Shown piece after piece: positions 1 to 4,510 of a stretch of DNA of 5,751 nt; within the stretch, counting starts at the first letter, position 1, and the number at the start of each line of letters is the position of its first letter. The notes under the pieces are model-generated. The model worked only from the letters and a program-made list of their open reading frames with translations. It was not told the origin of the DNA and did no database searches. Both the position numbers and the translations under genes were made by a program. Source of the stretch: Betaproteobacteria bacterium (lineage in GTDB: Bacteria > Pseudomonadota > Gammaproteobacteria > Burkholderiales > Casimicrobiaceae); the NCBI GenBank assembly GCA_005889025.1, contig VBCZ01000337.1:1-5751 (forward strand), given 5' to 3'.

Positions 1-171
1 CGGGGGATTCCCGGTCGGCATGTTCAGATTCACCGAGTGCAGCTGGATTGGCAGCGTGATGATCAGCATGACCAGAAGCACCAGCATCACATCGATCAAC
101 GGTGTCGTATTGATGTCGATCATGACTTCCGGGTCCCTCGAAATGCCGCCCGACCCCACGTTCATTGCCAT
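1..171 (-). CDS. exbD: Biopolymer transport protein ExbD, second copy (partial, N-terminal 57 aa)
   Basis: This is the N-terminal part of an ExbD/TolR-family subunit of the TonB-energising motor; the gene continues past base 1. A short cytoplasmic N-terminus (residues 1-24) leads into a single membrane helix at about residues 25-44. The family signature reads INTTPLIDVMLVLL, with Asp27 at the position of the essential proton-carrying aspartate (E. coli ExbD Asp25). The ATG at 171 is preceded on the minus strand by GAGGA about 7 nt upstream; a second in-frame ATG lies two codons further on. The gene starts 33 nt after the stop of the first exbD, on the same strand, so it is very probably cotranscribed with it. 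Two tandem exbD genes after exbB are known from Xanthomonas-type tonB clusters. The family call is firm. Whether the pathway is TonB or a Tol-like variant is inferred from context. Confidence 0.93.
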   Translation of the reverse strand, partial: MAMNVGSGGISRDPEVMIDINTTPLIDVMLVLLVMLIITLPIQLHSVNLNMPTGNPP

Positions 172-204
172 GATGCGTTCCTCGAAGAATATCCGATGGC
201 CATG

Positions 205-639
205 TCAGGCGCCGCTTCTCGGCGGCGGCTCGGTGATGAAGCCGACCTTGGCGATGCCCGCCCGCTGGCACGCGTAAATGATGCGCCCGACCGACTCATA
301 TCTCGCACCGCCGTCGCCTCGTACCTGCACCTCGGGTTGAGGGGTCAGCACCGAAATCTTCTTCAACCTCTCGATCAATGCCGCGGTCGTCGGAATTCGC
401 AGATCGTTCCAATAGATGCGGCCCGCAGCGTCGACGGAAATGGTGATGTTCTCCGGCTTGGTTTCGCGGATCTCGTTGCGCTCCTTCGGCAACGTGACGG
501 GTACGGACGTCGTGACGACGGGGATCGTGATCAGAAAAATGATCAGCAGGACCAGCATCACATCGACGAGCGGAGTCGTATTGATAGCCGAGACGACCTC
601 GTCTTCGTCGCCTTCGGCGGGGCCGACGGTCATTGCCAT
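205..639 (-). CDS. exbD: Biopolymer transport protein ExbD, first copy
   Basis: A complete 144-aa ExbD/TolR-family protein, the usual family length (about 130-150 aa). In the ExbB-ExbD complex the ExbD helix sits in the ExbB pore and uses proton flow to energise TonB. An acidic cytoplasmic N-terminus (residues 8-14) is followed by the signature INTTPLVDVMLVLL, with the catalytic Asp26, and a membrane helix at about residues 24-45. Residues 46-140 are the periplasmic domain, with the typical family pattern of an ITISVDAAGRIYWN-like strand and a C-terminal GIAKVGFITEP segment. The ATG at 639 follows the exbB stop by 11 nt, and an AGAGG Shine-Dalgarno lies about 7 nt upstream, inside the gap and the end of exbB. 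This is the middle gene of the exbB-exbD-exbD operon. The two ExbD copies differ clearly in the residues after the shared helix, so they are not a recent duplication. Confidence 0.96.
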   Translation of the reverse strand: MAMTVGPAEGDEDEVVSAINTTPLVDVMLVLLIIFLITIPVVTTSVPVTLPKERNEIRETKPENITISVDAAGRIYWNDLRIPTTAALIERLKKISVLTPQPEVQVRGDGGARYESVGRIIYACQRAGIAKVGFITEPPPRSGA

Positions 640-650
640 GATTTAACCTC

Positions 651-1547
651 TCAGGCCTTCGCTGCTGCCACTGCCACCGTTTTGGTCGGCGCGCTGAGCA
701 GCACTGCATGCAGGTCAGCGCCGAAGCCGCGCACTCGATCCATGGCCGACTTGTTGCGGCGGACCAGCCAGTTGTAACCGAGCACCGCCGGGACGGCGAC
801 CGCGAGGCCGAACGCGGTCATGATCAGCGCTTCACCGACCGGTCCTGCGACCTTGTCGATCGACGCCTGCCCGGCGATGCCGATGGCGGTAAGCGCGTGG
901 TAGATGCCCCAAACCGTGCCGAACAGCCCGACAAAGGGAGCGGTGGAGCCGACGGTGGCGAGAAAAGCCAGACCGTCCTGGGTTCGGCTCTGCACGTTGT
1001 CGATGGCCCGCTGGATCGACATTGTTATCCATGTGTTGAGATCGACGTTGCCAAGCAATCCGGTGTGCGTGGTCGATGCCTCGAGCCCAGATTCCGCGAT
1101 AAAGCGGAAGGGGCTGCTGCGCTTCAATCCTTCGGCGCCCTGACGCACTGTCGGTGCCCGCCAGAAGGACTTCTCCGCGGCCCGCGCCTGCGCATTCATC
1201 CTGAACTGCTCGTAGACCTTGGTGATGATGATGTACCAGCTTCCCATCGACATGACGGCGAGTATCCCCAACGTGATTCTGGCGACGATGTCGCCACCCT
1301 TCCATAGCGCTTCCAGGCCGTAGGGATTGTCCACGATCTCGGTGGTCGGTGTCCCTGACGCAGCCTTGGACGCCGGTGCCTCGGAGGTCGCAGAGGGAGC
1401 TGCCGGTGCCGCTGGCTGACTTGTCGCCGGCTGTGTGGCTGGCGGCGAAGCGGTTCCCTGGGCCTGTGTCGCGTGCGGGACCATCATCGCAGCAGTCGCC
1501 ATGAGCACGACAGCTGCCAGCGAGGGCACACGGATCATTTTGAGCAT
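651..1547 (-). CDS. exbB: Biopolymer transport protein ExbB (MotA/TolQ/ExbB family) with signal peptide and Pro/Ala-rich N-terminal extension
   Basis: This 298-aa inner-membrane protein is the pore subunit of the TonB-energising motor. Residues 1-29 look like a cleavable signal peptide ending ATQA. They are followed by a low-complexity Ala/Pro/Ser/Thr segment (about 31-68). The first core helix is at about 87-109 and the cytoplasmic region at about 110-190. The two conserved MotA/TolQ/ExbB helices are at about 193-223 (FLATVGSTAPFVGLFGTVWG) and 235-262 (GPVGEALIMTAFGLAVAVPA), with Glu239 at the position of E. coli Glu176. E. coli ExbB is 244 aa; the extra length is all N-terminal, a form known in many proteobacterial ExbB proteins. 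The ATG at 1547 has GGGAG 5 nt upstream; the ATG at codon 4 is worse placed. It is the first gene of the operon, with exbD 11 nt downstream. No tonB precedes it and I could not see a convincing Fur box. Confidence 0.95.
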   Translation of the reverse strand: MLKMIRVPSLAAVVLMATAAMMVPHATQAQGTASPPATQPATSQPAAPAAPSATSEAPASKAASGTPTTEIVDNPYGLEALWKGGDIVARITLGILAVMSMGSWYIIITKVYEQFRMNAQARAAEKSFWRAPTVRQGAEGLKRSSPFRFIAESGLEASTTHTGLLGNVDLNTWITMSIQRAIDNVQSRTQDGLAFLATVGSTAPFVGLFGTVWGIYHALTAIGIAGQASIDKVAGPVGEALIMTAFGLAVAVPAVLGYNWLVRRNKSAMDRVRGFGADLHAVLLSAPTKTVAVAAAKA

Positions 1548-1552
1548 GTTGT

Positions 1553-1557
1553 CTCCC
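1553..1557 (-). promoter_or_regulatory. Shine-Dalgarno site of exbB
   Basis: GGGAG on the minus strand, 5 nt before the ATG at 1547. It supports this start over the ATG three codons downstream. Confidence 0.75.
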
Positions 1558-1735
1558 GACAGAGTGTTGTTGACTCAGACATCAGACGGTCCGACGTGTT
1601 CGTTATGCGGACGCTGCAAAGGGAACACGGCGGTCCGCTCTTTCGAAAGCGGCCGGCGCGCGCAAACGGCCTCCGTCATTTTTCGACCTCCAGGAATTCG
1701 CCGCAGTGCAACCAAGGCGGACACGCCAAAACGCG

Positions 1736-1761
1736 TTGGCCCCGTTGAAGAACGGGGCCAA
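1736..1761 (-). promoter_or_regulatory. Perfect 11-bp hairpin in the probable exbB leader
   Basis: The arms TTGGCCCCGTT (1736-1746) and AACGGGGCCAA (1751-1761) pair perfectly around a 4-nt loop. The hairpin lies about 190 nt before the exbB start. Only a weak T-tract follows on either strand (CTTTTG on plus, CGTTTTGG on minus), so it is not a textbook terminator. If transcription starts near 1777 it would sit almost at the 5' end of the exbB mRNA, where a stable hairpin could protect the transcript or act in attenuation. The pairing is seen directly; the role is inferred. Confidence 0.6.
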
Positions 1762-1783
1762 GCTTTTGTCAAAAAGTCGCAGG

Positions 1784-1789
1784 ATTGTA
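1784..1789 (-). promoter_or_regulatory. Possible -10 element for exbB
   Basis: TACAAT on the minus strand matches the sigma70 -10 consensus at 5 of 6 positions and lies in the most AT-rich part of the gap. No good -35 hexamer is found at 16-18 bp, so this is only a candidate. It would give a leader of about 230 nt containing the 11-bp hairpin. Confidence 0.3.
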
Positions 1790-2138
1790 CACAAACCCGC
1801 TTAAAAGCGCATTTGAAAATTCGCGGTCCTTGCGCGAGCGGGTCGATTCGCTTCCCTCGAGATGCGCGGGGGACGAAACCCTGAACTCAGCACGCGAATC
1901 CCCGGGTGTTGGATCTCGACGGATCATCTCATGCCGTGTAGTGGACACGATGGAGTGCTCAGTGGACTTCGATCGTCCGCTTGCTCTCGATGGGGTGCGG
2001 AGCATCCGTGGTAGAGGAGGCAGCTTGTGCCCTACCTTCGACCCGTCCGCAGGGACTGCCAAGTCCCGAGGGAGGCGCGCATTTCATCGCGCATCGGGTG
2101 CGTTCACTCCCCGATTCGCCGGGTCCGTCGCGTGCGCC

Positions 2139-2167
2139 TTGAGGCGGTACGCCGGCATGCCTAGGAT
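2139..2167 (+). promoter_or_regulatory. Candidate sigma70 promoter of the 90-aa membrane protein gene
   Basis: TTGAGG (2139-2144) and TAGGAT (2162-2167) are separated by exactly 17 bp. Each hexamer matches the consensus at 4 of 6 positions, including the most conserved TTG and TA...T bases. Transcription would begin near 2174 and give a leader of about 105 nt. Confidence 0.4.
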
Positions 2168-2220
2168 GCGGTCCTGACAGCAGGGCCACTTGGACGGAAA
2201 TACAAGGAGTGGTGAATCCG

Positions 2221-2237
2221 GCGCCCCGATTGGGCGC
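2221..2237 (+). repeat. Small GC hairpin in the leader of the 90-aa gene
   Basis: GCGCCC (2221-2226) pairs with GGGCGC (2232-2237) around a 5-nt loop. It lies between two purine-rich Shine-Dalgarno-like stretches (AAGGAG at 2204-2209 and AAGGGGAG at 2242-2249) that have no well-spaced start codon. A translational role is possible but unproven. Confidence 0.35.
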
Positions 2238-2280
2238 ATCCAAGGGGAGAGCAGCAAGAAACCGAGCCAGGAGAAAAAGC

Positions 2281-2553
2281 ATGAATTACGAAAACTCGAC
2301 ACCCCGCGCGACCGCTGGCGTCATGGCCATCGCAATGACCGCCATGACGATCGGACTATCGATCGTCCTGCCGGCGAAGACCGATTCGGGCACGCGGGAG
2401 GCGAGCCTTCAGGCAGCGTCGCACGCCGTCACGCCTGTGTCCGATGAAGTCATCGCAAACCGGATGCGCGTCGACGTCATCGGTGTACGCGAGCCTTCGG
2501 TGGTATCGGTTCGCGCCGTCGTGGTCCCGGTGAAGCGCAAGCAGCAGAGCTAA
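2281..2553 (+). CDS. Small single-pass membrane protein of unknown function (90 aa)
   Basis: I do not recognise this protein. The ATG at 2281 has a near-ideal Shine-Dalgarno (AGGAG at 2269-2273, 7 nt spacing). The frame is open further upstream from a GTG at 2209, but the added residues would be arginine-rich and the Shine-Dalgarno there overlaps the start, so the shorter form is preferred. Residues 1-12 are polar, residues 13-31 (from GVMAIAMTAMTIGLSIVL) form one hydrophobic segment, and residues 32-67 are polar with an acidic patch. The C-terminus (about 68-83) is strikingly valine-rich and ends in the basic tail KRKQQS. There is no signal-peptidase site after the helix, so a single-pass inner-membrane protein is likely. 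It appears monocistronic, with its own candidate promoter and a hairpin 7 nt after the stop. The strong ribosome site and protein-like composition argue that it is real. Confidence 0.7.
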   Translation: MNYENSTPRATAGVMAIAMTAMTIGLSIVLPAKTDSGTREASLQAASHAVTPVSDEVIANRMRVDVIGVREPSVVSVRAVVVPVKRKQQS

Positions 2554-2560
2554 GAATCGT

Positions 2561-2591
2561 CATCCTGCGCCTTGCTTCATCGCGCAGGATG
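2561..2591. terminator. Hairpin between convergent genes, probable shared terminator
   Basis: The arms CATCCTGCGC (2561-2570) and GCGCAGGATG (2582-2591) pair perfectly over 10 bp around an 11-nt loop. The hairpin lies 7 nt after the stop of the plus-strand gene and 10 nt after the stop of the minus-strand gene, so it could end transcription in both directions. Neither side has a clear T-tract, so termination may be inefficient or need Rho. Confidence 0.6.
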
Positions 2592-2601
2592 CGCATACCT
2601 G

Positions 2602-3096
2602 CTAATTGATCAACGGAATCGTCGCAGCGATATCGTAGGCTTGAACCGCGCGAATCTTTGATTCGAGCTGCAAATAGCGCGCAGCTTTCCTCGGCGGAAG
2701 GATCCGCGTCGGCACAGCTCTCATCAAGCGGTTCTGGAGCGTTCGTCGCGATTTGACCTCCGCTTCGTCGGCCGCCATCAACTCAGTCGCAAGATTCCTC
2801 GCGTACAGGTCCGACAAAGGCTTGTCCATGCTGATCAGAACTTCCACGACGACATTTCGCCGCCGGTTGGCCAGGTCGACGTCGCGCTGATAGGCGTCGT
2901 AGAGTGGCCAGAACCTCTTGGCTTCGGCGTCGGTGAGCTTCAGCGTCGACGCGACCAAGACCTTCTTGTCGGATCGAACTGCCTTGCGCAGCGCTTCCAT
3001 GTCGGTCACATCGGCGGTTTTGTCCTCGGCCGCCACAGTCGACTGCGCCGCGATCATTGCAGCGCCGAACAGAACGGCAGCCACATATTTTTTCAT
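2602..3096 (-). CDS. Exported Spy/CpxP-like helical periplasmic protein (164 aa)
   Basis: The protein has a clear Sec signal peptide: basic MKK start, hydrophobic core at about residues 5-17, cleavage probably after VAA at residue 23. The mature part is charged and mostly helical. It contains LKLTDAEAKRFWPLYDAYQ (about 52-70), which resembles the LTxxQ / heavy-metal-sensor pattern of Spy- and CpxP-type proteins (L-T-x-E-x-A-x-x-F-W-P-L-Y), and near the C-terminus a LPPRKAARYLQLESKIRA segment like the matching region of that family. Those relatives are periplasmic chaperones or stress and metal-response modulators; assignment here rests on pattern only. The frame is open up to 3279, but the ATG at 3096 has AAGGA 6 nt upstream and begins the signal peptide, so it is chosen over the longer form. 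The gene converges on the 90-aa gene and appears monocistronic. It has no Cys residue or lipobox. Confidence 0.85.
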   Translation of the reverse strand: MKKYVAAVLFGAAMIAAQSTVAAEDKTADVTDMEALRKAVRSDKKVLVASTLKLTDAEAKRFWPLYDAYQRDVDLANRRRNVVVEVLISMDKPLSDLYARNLATELMAADEAEVKSRRTLQNRLMRAVPTRILPPRKAARYLQLESKIRAVQAYDIAATIPLIN

Positions 3097-3559
3097 GTCT
3101 TTTCCTTGATGTCGGTTGCGGTCATGCCATGGCGCGTCTGCCTGCCACGCTGGATAACAAACCCGCAGGTCGGCGCGCCTGAAGACCGGACGTGCATCGG
3201 CCGGCTGCGGCGAGCGTGGCTGCCACAAAAAAGCGCAAGGCCCTGCCAGCGCGCTTTTTAGCACACTTTTCCCCGGCACGGGGTCGAGGCCCGGATGAGC
3301 GTTGCAGCGTCCTCCTTCCGCGGAAACGGTCGGGCGAGCGCCAACCCGTCTATCATGCGCGTCAAGTCGCCGCGCCTTACGCGCAATCCCGCGGTGCCTA
3401 ATCTGAAAATGACCAACGTTACGAAAGTCGGCGATATCCGATAGTGCGATCCGTTCTTAACGGTTCGAGTAAAGCGGCGCGCTTTTGTGATGTAATTCGA
3501 GCGCATCCGAAGCGTTGCGCAAGCCCTGATGCCCTTAGTCAAATCCGTAGCGAGCTCCC
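3097..3559. other. 463-bp intergenic region between divergent genes
   Basis: No convincing gene is seen. The open frames on both strands (for example 3192-3401 plus and 3258-3542 minus) give arginine-rich translations without motifs or ribosome sites. The region must hold the promoters of the Spy-like gene (minus) and of the Cys-pair protein gene (plus). A good extended -10 is visible only for the latter (3488-3496). The part around 3400-3500 is the most AT-rich. Confidence 0.65.
3488..3496 (+). promoter_or_regulatory. Extended -10 promoter element before the 174-aa protein gene
   Basis: TGATGTAAT fits the extended -10 pattern TGnTATAAT with a single mismatch. No matching -35 hexamer is seen at the usual distance, which is common for extended -10 promoters. 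Transcription would start near 3503, about 57 nt before the ATG at 3560. Confidence 0.4.
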
Positions 3560-4084
3560 ATGCCTACCCTTGTACTCTTTTTGATTTCGATATTCCTGGC
3601 CTCGCCGGCGCACGCGGACACGGCGCGCGATGCGTTGGCCGAGATGGCCAAATGCGCGGACATCGCGGATTCGTCCGAGCGTTTGAAGTGCTTCGACGCA
3701 GCCGTCCCTCGCGCGAAAAACGCGCTGGCCGAGCCGGTCCAACAGGCCAAGGACAAAGGGGGGATTCTGGAATGGTTTGGATTCTCTCGCCCACAAAAGC
3801 CGGGCAAGCCGGAAGACTTCGGCAAGCAAGCTCAGCCTGAACCCGAAGAGATCACCGGAATCAGCGCAACGGTGATCGAGTTTGCGAAGACGGTGCGCGG
3901 CAAGTCCGTCTTTATCCTCGATAACGGCCAGGTGTGGCGGCAGCTCGATGCCGACATTACCCAGGTGCGCGATCCATCATCGGATGAACGGATGAAGGTG
4001 CGCATCGAAATAGGCGCCGTCGGCAGCTACAACCTCATGATCGAGGGACGCAACGGGATCATCAAGGTTACGCGGCTGAGGTGA
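3560..4084 (+). CDS. Exported periplasmic protein with N-terminal Cys pair, function unknown (174 aa)
   Basis: A signal peptide is evident at residues 1-19 (hydrophobic LVLFLISIFLA core, cleavage after AHA), though its n-region has no Lys or Arg, which is unusual. The mature start carries C32 and C44 in KCADIADSSERLKCFDAA. This C-x11-C arrangement with R-L-x-C-F/Y-D is seen in several exported proteobacterial proteins, including VasI-like T6SS accessory proteins, and probably forms a disulfide. A proline- and charge-rich linker (about 76-96) leads to a C-terminal domain (about 98-174) with probable beta strands: a GQVWRQLD segment and a GAVGSYNLMIEGRNGIIKV end. An in-frame TAG at 3548 makes the ATG at 3560 the only sensible start; its Shine-Dalgarno (GAG, 5 nt) is weak. 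It is monocistronic by position. The VasI resemblance is limited to the Cys motif and there is no T6SS context, so no function is assigned. Confidence 0.85.
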   Translation: MPTLVLFLISIFLASPAHADTARDALAEMAKCADIADSSERLKCFDAAVPRAKNALAEPVQQAKDKGGILEWFGFSRPQKPGKPEDFGKQAQPEPEEITGISATVIEFAKTVRGKSVFILDNGQVWRQLDADITQVRDPSSDERMKVRIEIGAVGSYNLMIEGRNGIIKVTRLR

Positions 4085-4091
4085 ATTCACC
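4080..4091. repeat. 12-bp perfect palindrome spanning the stop codon
   Basis: GGTGAATTCACC is self-complementary over its full length and contains the TGA stop (4082-4084) of the 174-aa protein gene. It has no loop and no T-tract, so it is not a terminator. It may be chance or a protein-binding dyad. Confidence 0.4.
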
Positions 4092-4189
4092 AGCAGACTT
4101 CACGCGCGAGCGCACGGCAGGCGCATCCGGAAGCGTGGCCGGGTATGGCGGCTATTGAGCTTTGCGGCAATGACTGACAGTGACGGGTT

Positions 4190-4255
4190 GTAGGGCCGAA
4201 TTCATTCGGCCGCGCTGGTGGAAGAAGCGGCCCGTGCGAATGAATTCGCACCTAC
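4190..4255. repeat. REPIN-like pair of inverted REP elements
   Basis: Two imperfect copies of the same element face each other. On the plus strand GTAGG starts at 4190 and is followed by a hairpin GGCCGAAT-TC-ATTCGGCC (4194-4211). The second copy is a hairpin GTGCGAAT-GA-ATTCGCAC (4234-4251) that ends in CCTAC (4251-4255). Read on the minus strand, the second copy is GTAGG + TGCGAATTCATTCGCA, so the two share the GTAGG head and the CGAATTCATTCG core, with compensating stem changes. The 22-nt spacer adds GGCCGC/GCGGCC pairing (4208-4213 with 4227-4232), so the whole 66 nt can fold back. This is the organisation of REP doublets (REPINs) mobilised by RAYT transposases. No RAYT gene is in the window. 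Confidence 0.75.
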
Positions 4256-4316
4256 GGTCTCAGCAAAGCTCCGCCGTCCAGCCCGGGCGCCTTCCCCATC
4301 TTACCTCACCCCGCCG

Positions 4317-4337
4317 CCCTCTCCCACAGGGAGAGGG
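4317..4337. repeat. GC-rich 9-bp hairpin repeat
   Basis: CCCTCTCCC (4317-4325) pairs perfectly with GGGAGAGGG (4329-4337) around a 3-nt loop, within a CCTCACCCC context. Short elements of this kind are common dispersed intergenic repeats in proteobacteria. It could also help end transcription of the upstream plus-strand gene, though it lies more than 230 nt after its stop and lacks a T-tract. Confidence 0.6.
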
Positions 4338-4339
4338 GA

Positions 4340-4453
4340 GATTCGTGCGGCTTCGCCAGCCCATCGGTTCGAGAGGAGATTCGTGCGGCTTCGCCGATGC
4401 TTCGGCTCGAGGGGACATTCATGCGGCTTCGCCGAGCTCGAGGGAAGCATCGT
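4340..4453. repeat. Three imperfect 38-bp tandem repeats
   Basis: An 18-nt core, GATTCGTGCGGCTTCGCC, begins at 4340 and recurs exactly at 4378, and with two changes (CATTCATG...) at 4416, a constant period of 38 bp. Between cores the units keep a related tail (..TCGGTTCGAGAGGA, ..TTCGGCTCGAGGGGA); the third tail is rearranged to GAGCTCGAGGGA. Each core can form a tiny GGC-TTC-GCC fold. The array abuts the REPIN and the GC hairpin. It has no unique spacers, so it is not CRISPR. Its origin is unknown. Confidence 0.75.
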
Positions 4454-4455
4454 GA

Positions 4456-4480
4456 CGGAAATGGTCGTCAACCATTTCCG
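4456..4480 (-). terminator. 10-bp hairpin downstream of the DUF3313-like gene, possible terminator
   Basis: CGGAAATGGT (4456-4465) pairs perfectly with ACCATTTCCG (4471-4480) around a 5-nt loop. It begins 30 nt after the stop codon of the minus-strand gene, a usual distance for a terminator. No T-tract follows on either strand. Confidence 0.5.
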
Positions 4481-4510
4481 TAAGACTTCAGTAAATGCGG
4501 CGCCGGCGAT

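Larger units (their letters stand above)
1548..2280. other. 733-bp intergenic region between exbB and the 90-aa gene (divergent)
   Basis: I see no convincing gene here. Several open frames of 60-130 codons exist on both strands, but their translations are arginine-, serine- and cysteine-rich without family motifs, they lack well-placed Shine-Dalgarno sites, and they overlap each other. The exbB-proximal half holds a perfect 11-bp hairpin (1736-1761), an AT-richer stretch around 1763-1825 and a -10-like hexamer on the minus strand. The distal half holds a small GGGACT/AGTCCC hairpin (2052-2067) and a sigma70-like promoter (2139-2167). Because the flanking genes diverge, the region should carry promoters for both. 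It is long enough to hold a small RNA, but nothing in it identifies one. Confidence 0.7.
4085..4510. other. 426-bp repeat-rich intergenic region between convergent genes
   Basis: There is no credible gene here; open frames crossing it read through the repeats and give repetitive arginine-rich translations. In order it holds a REPIN-like inverted pair (4190-4255), a 9-bp GC-rich hairpin (4317-4337), three tandem 38-bp units (4340-4453) and a 10-bp hairpin (4456-4480) at the end of the minus-strand gene. Stretch 4092-4189 shows nothing. Confidence 0.75.

Noticed and set aside
37..777. Long plus-strand open frame (246 codons)
   Set aside because: It is antisense to exbD and the end of exbB, is rich in Arg, Asp and His, and lacks motifs and a ribosome site. 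The minus-strand products are unmistakable.
1560..1850. Fur box upstream of exbB
   Set aside because: No stretch resembling the GATAATGATAATCATTATC consensus could be found, although iron control would be expected for this operon.
1785..2177. 130-codon plus-strand open frame in the intergenic gap
   Set aside because: There is no Shine-Dalgarno and the composition is rich in Ser, Arg and Cys with no domain-like pattern. It overlaps other equally poor frames.
1959..2282. Minus-strand open frame starting with a hydrophobic MLFLLARFLAALPL
   Set aside because: The hydrophobic start looks like a signal peptide, but the rest is Pro-, Arg- and Cys-rich filler. It begins opposite the strong ribosome site of the 90-aa gene and has no good ribosome site of its own.
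3097..3279. N-terminal extension of the Spy-like protein to a start at 3279
   Set aside because: It would bury the signal peptide behind 61 Arg- and Pro-rich residues. The ATG at 3096 has a good Shine-Dalgarno.
3461..3470. GGTTCGAGT resembling a tRNA T-loop
   Set aside because: No acceptor, D or anticodon arms can be fitted around it and no CCA end follows.
4340..4453. Possible CRISPR array
   Set aside because: There are only three units with 20-nt related tails in place of unique spacers, the repeats decay within the array, and no cas gene is seen.
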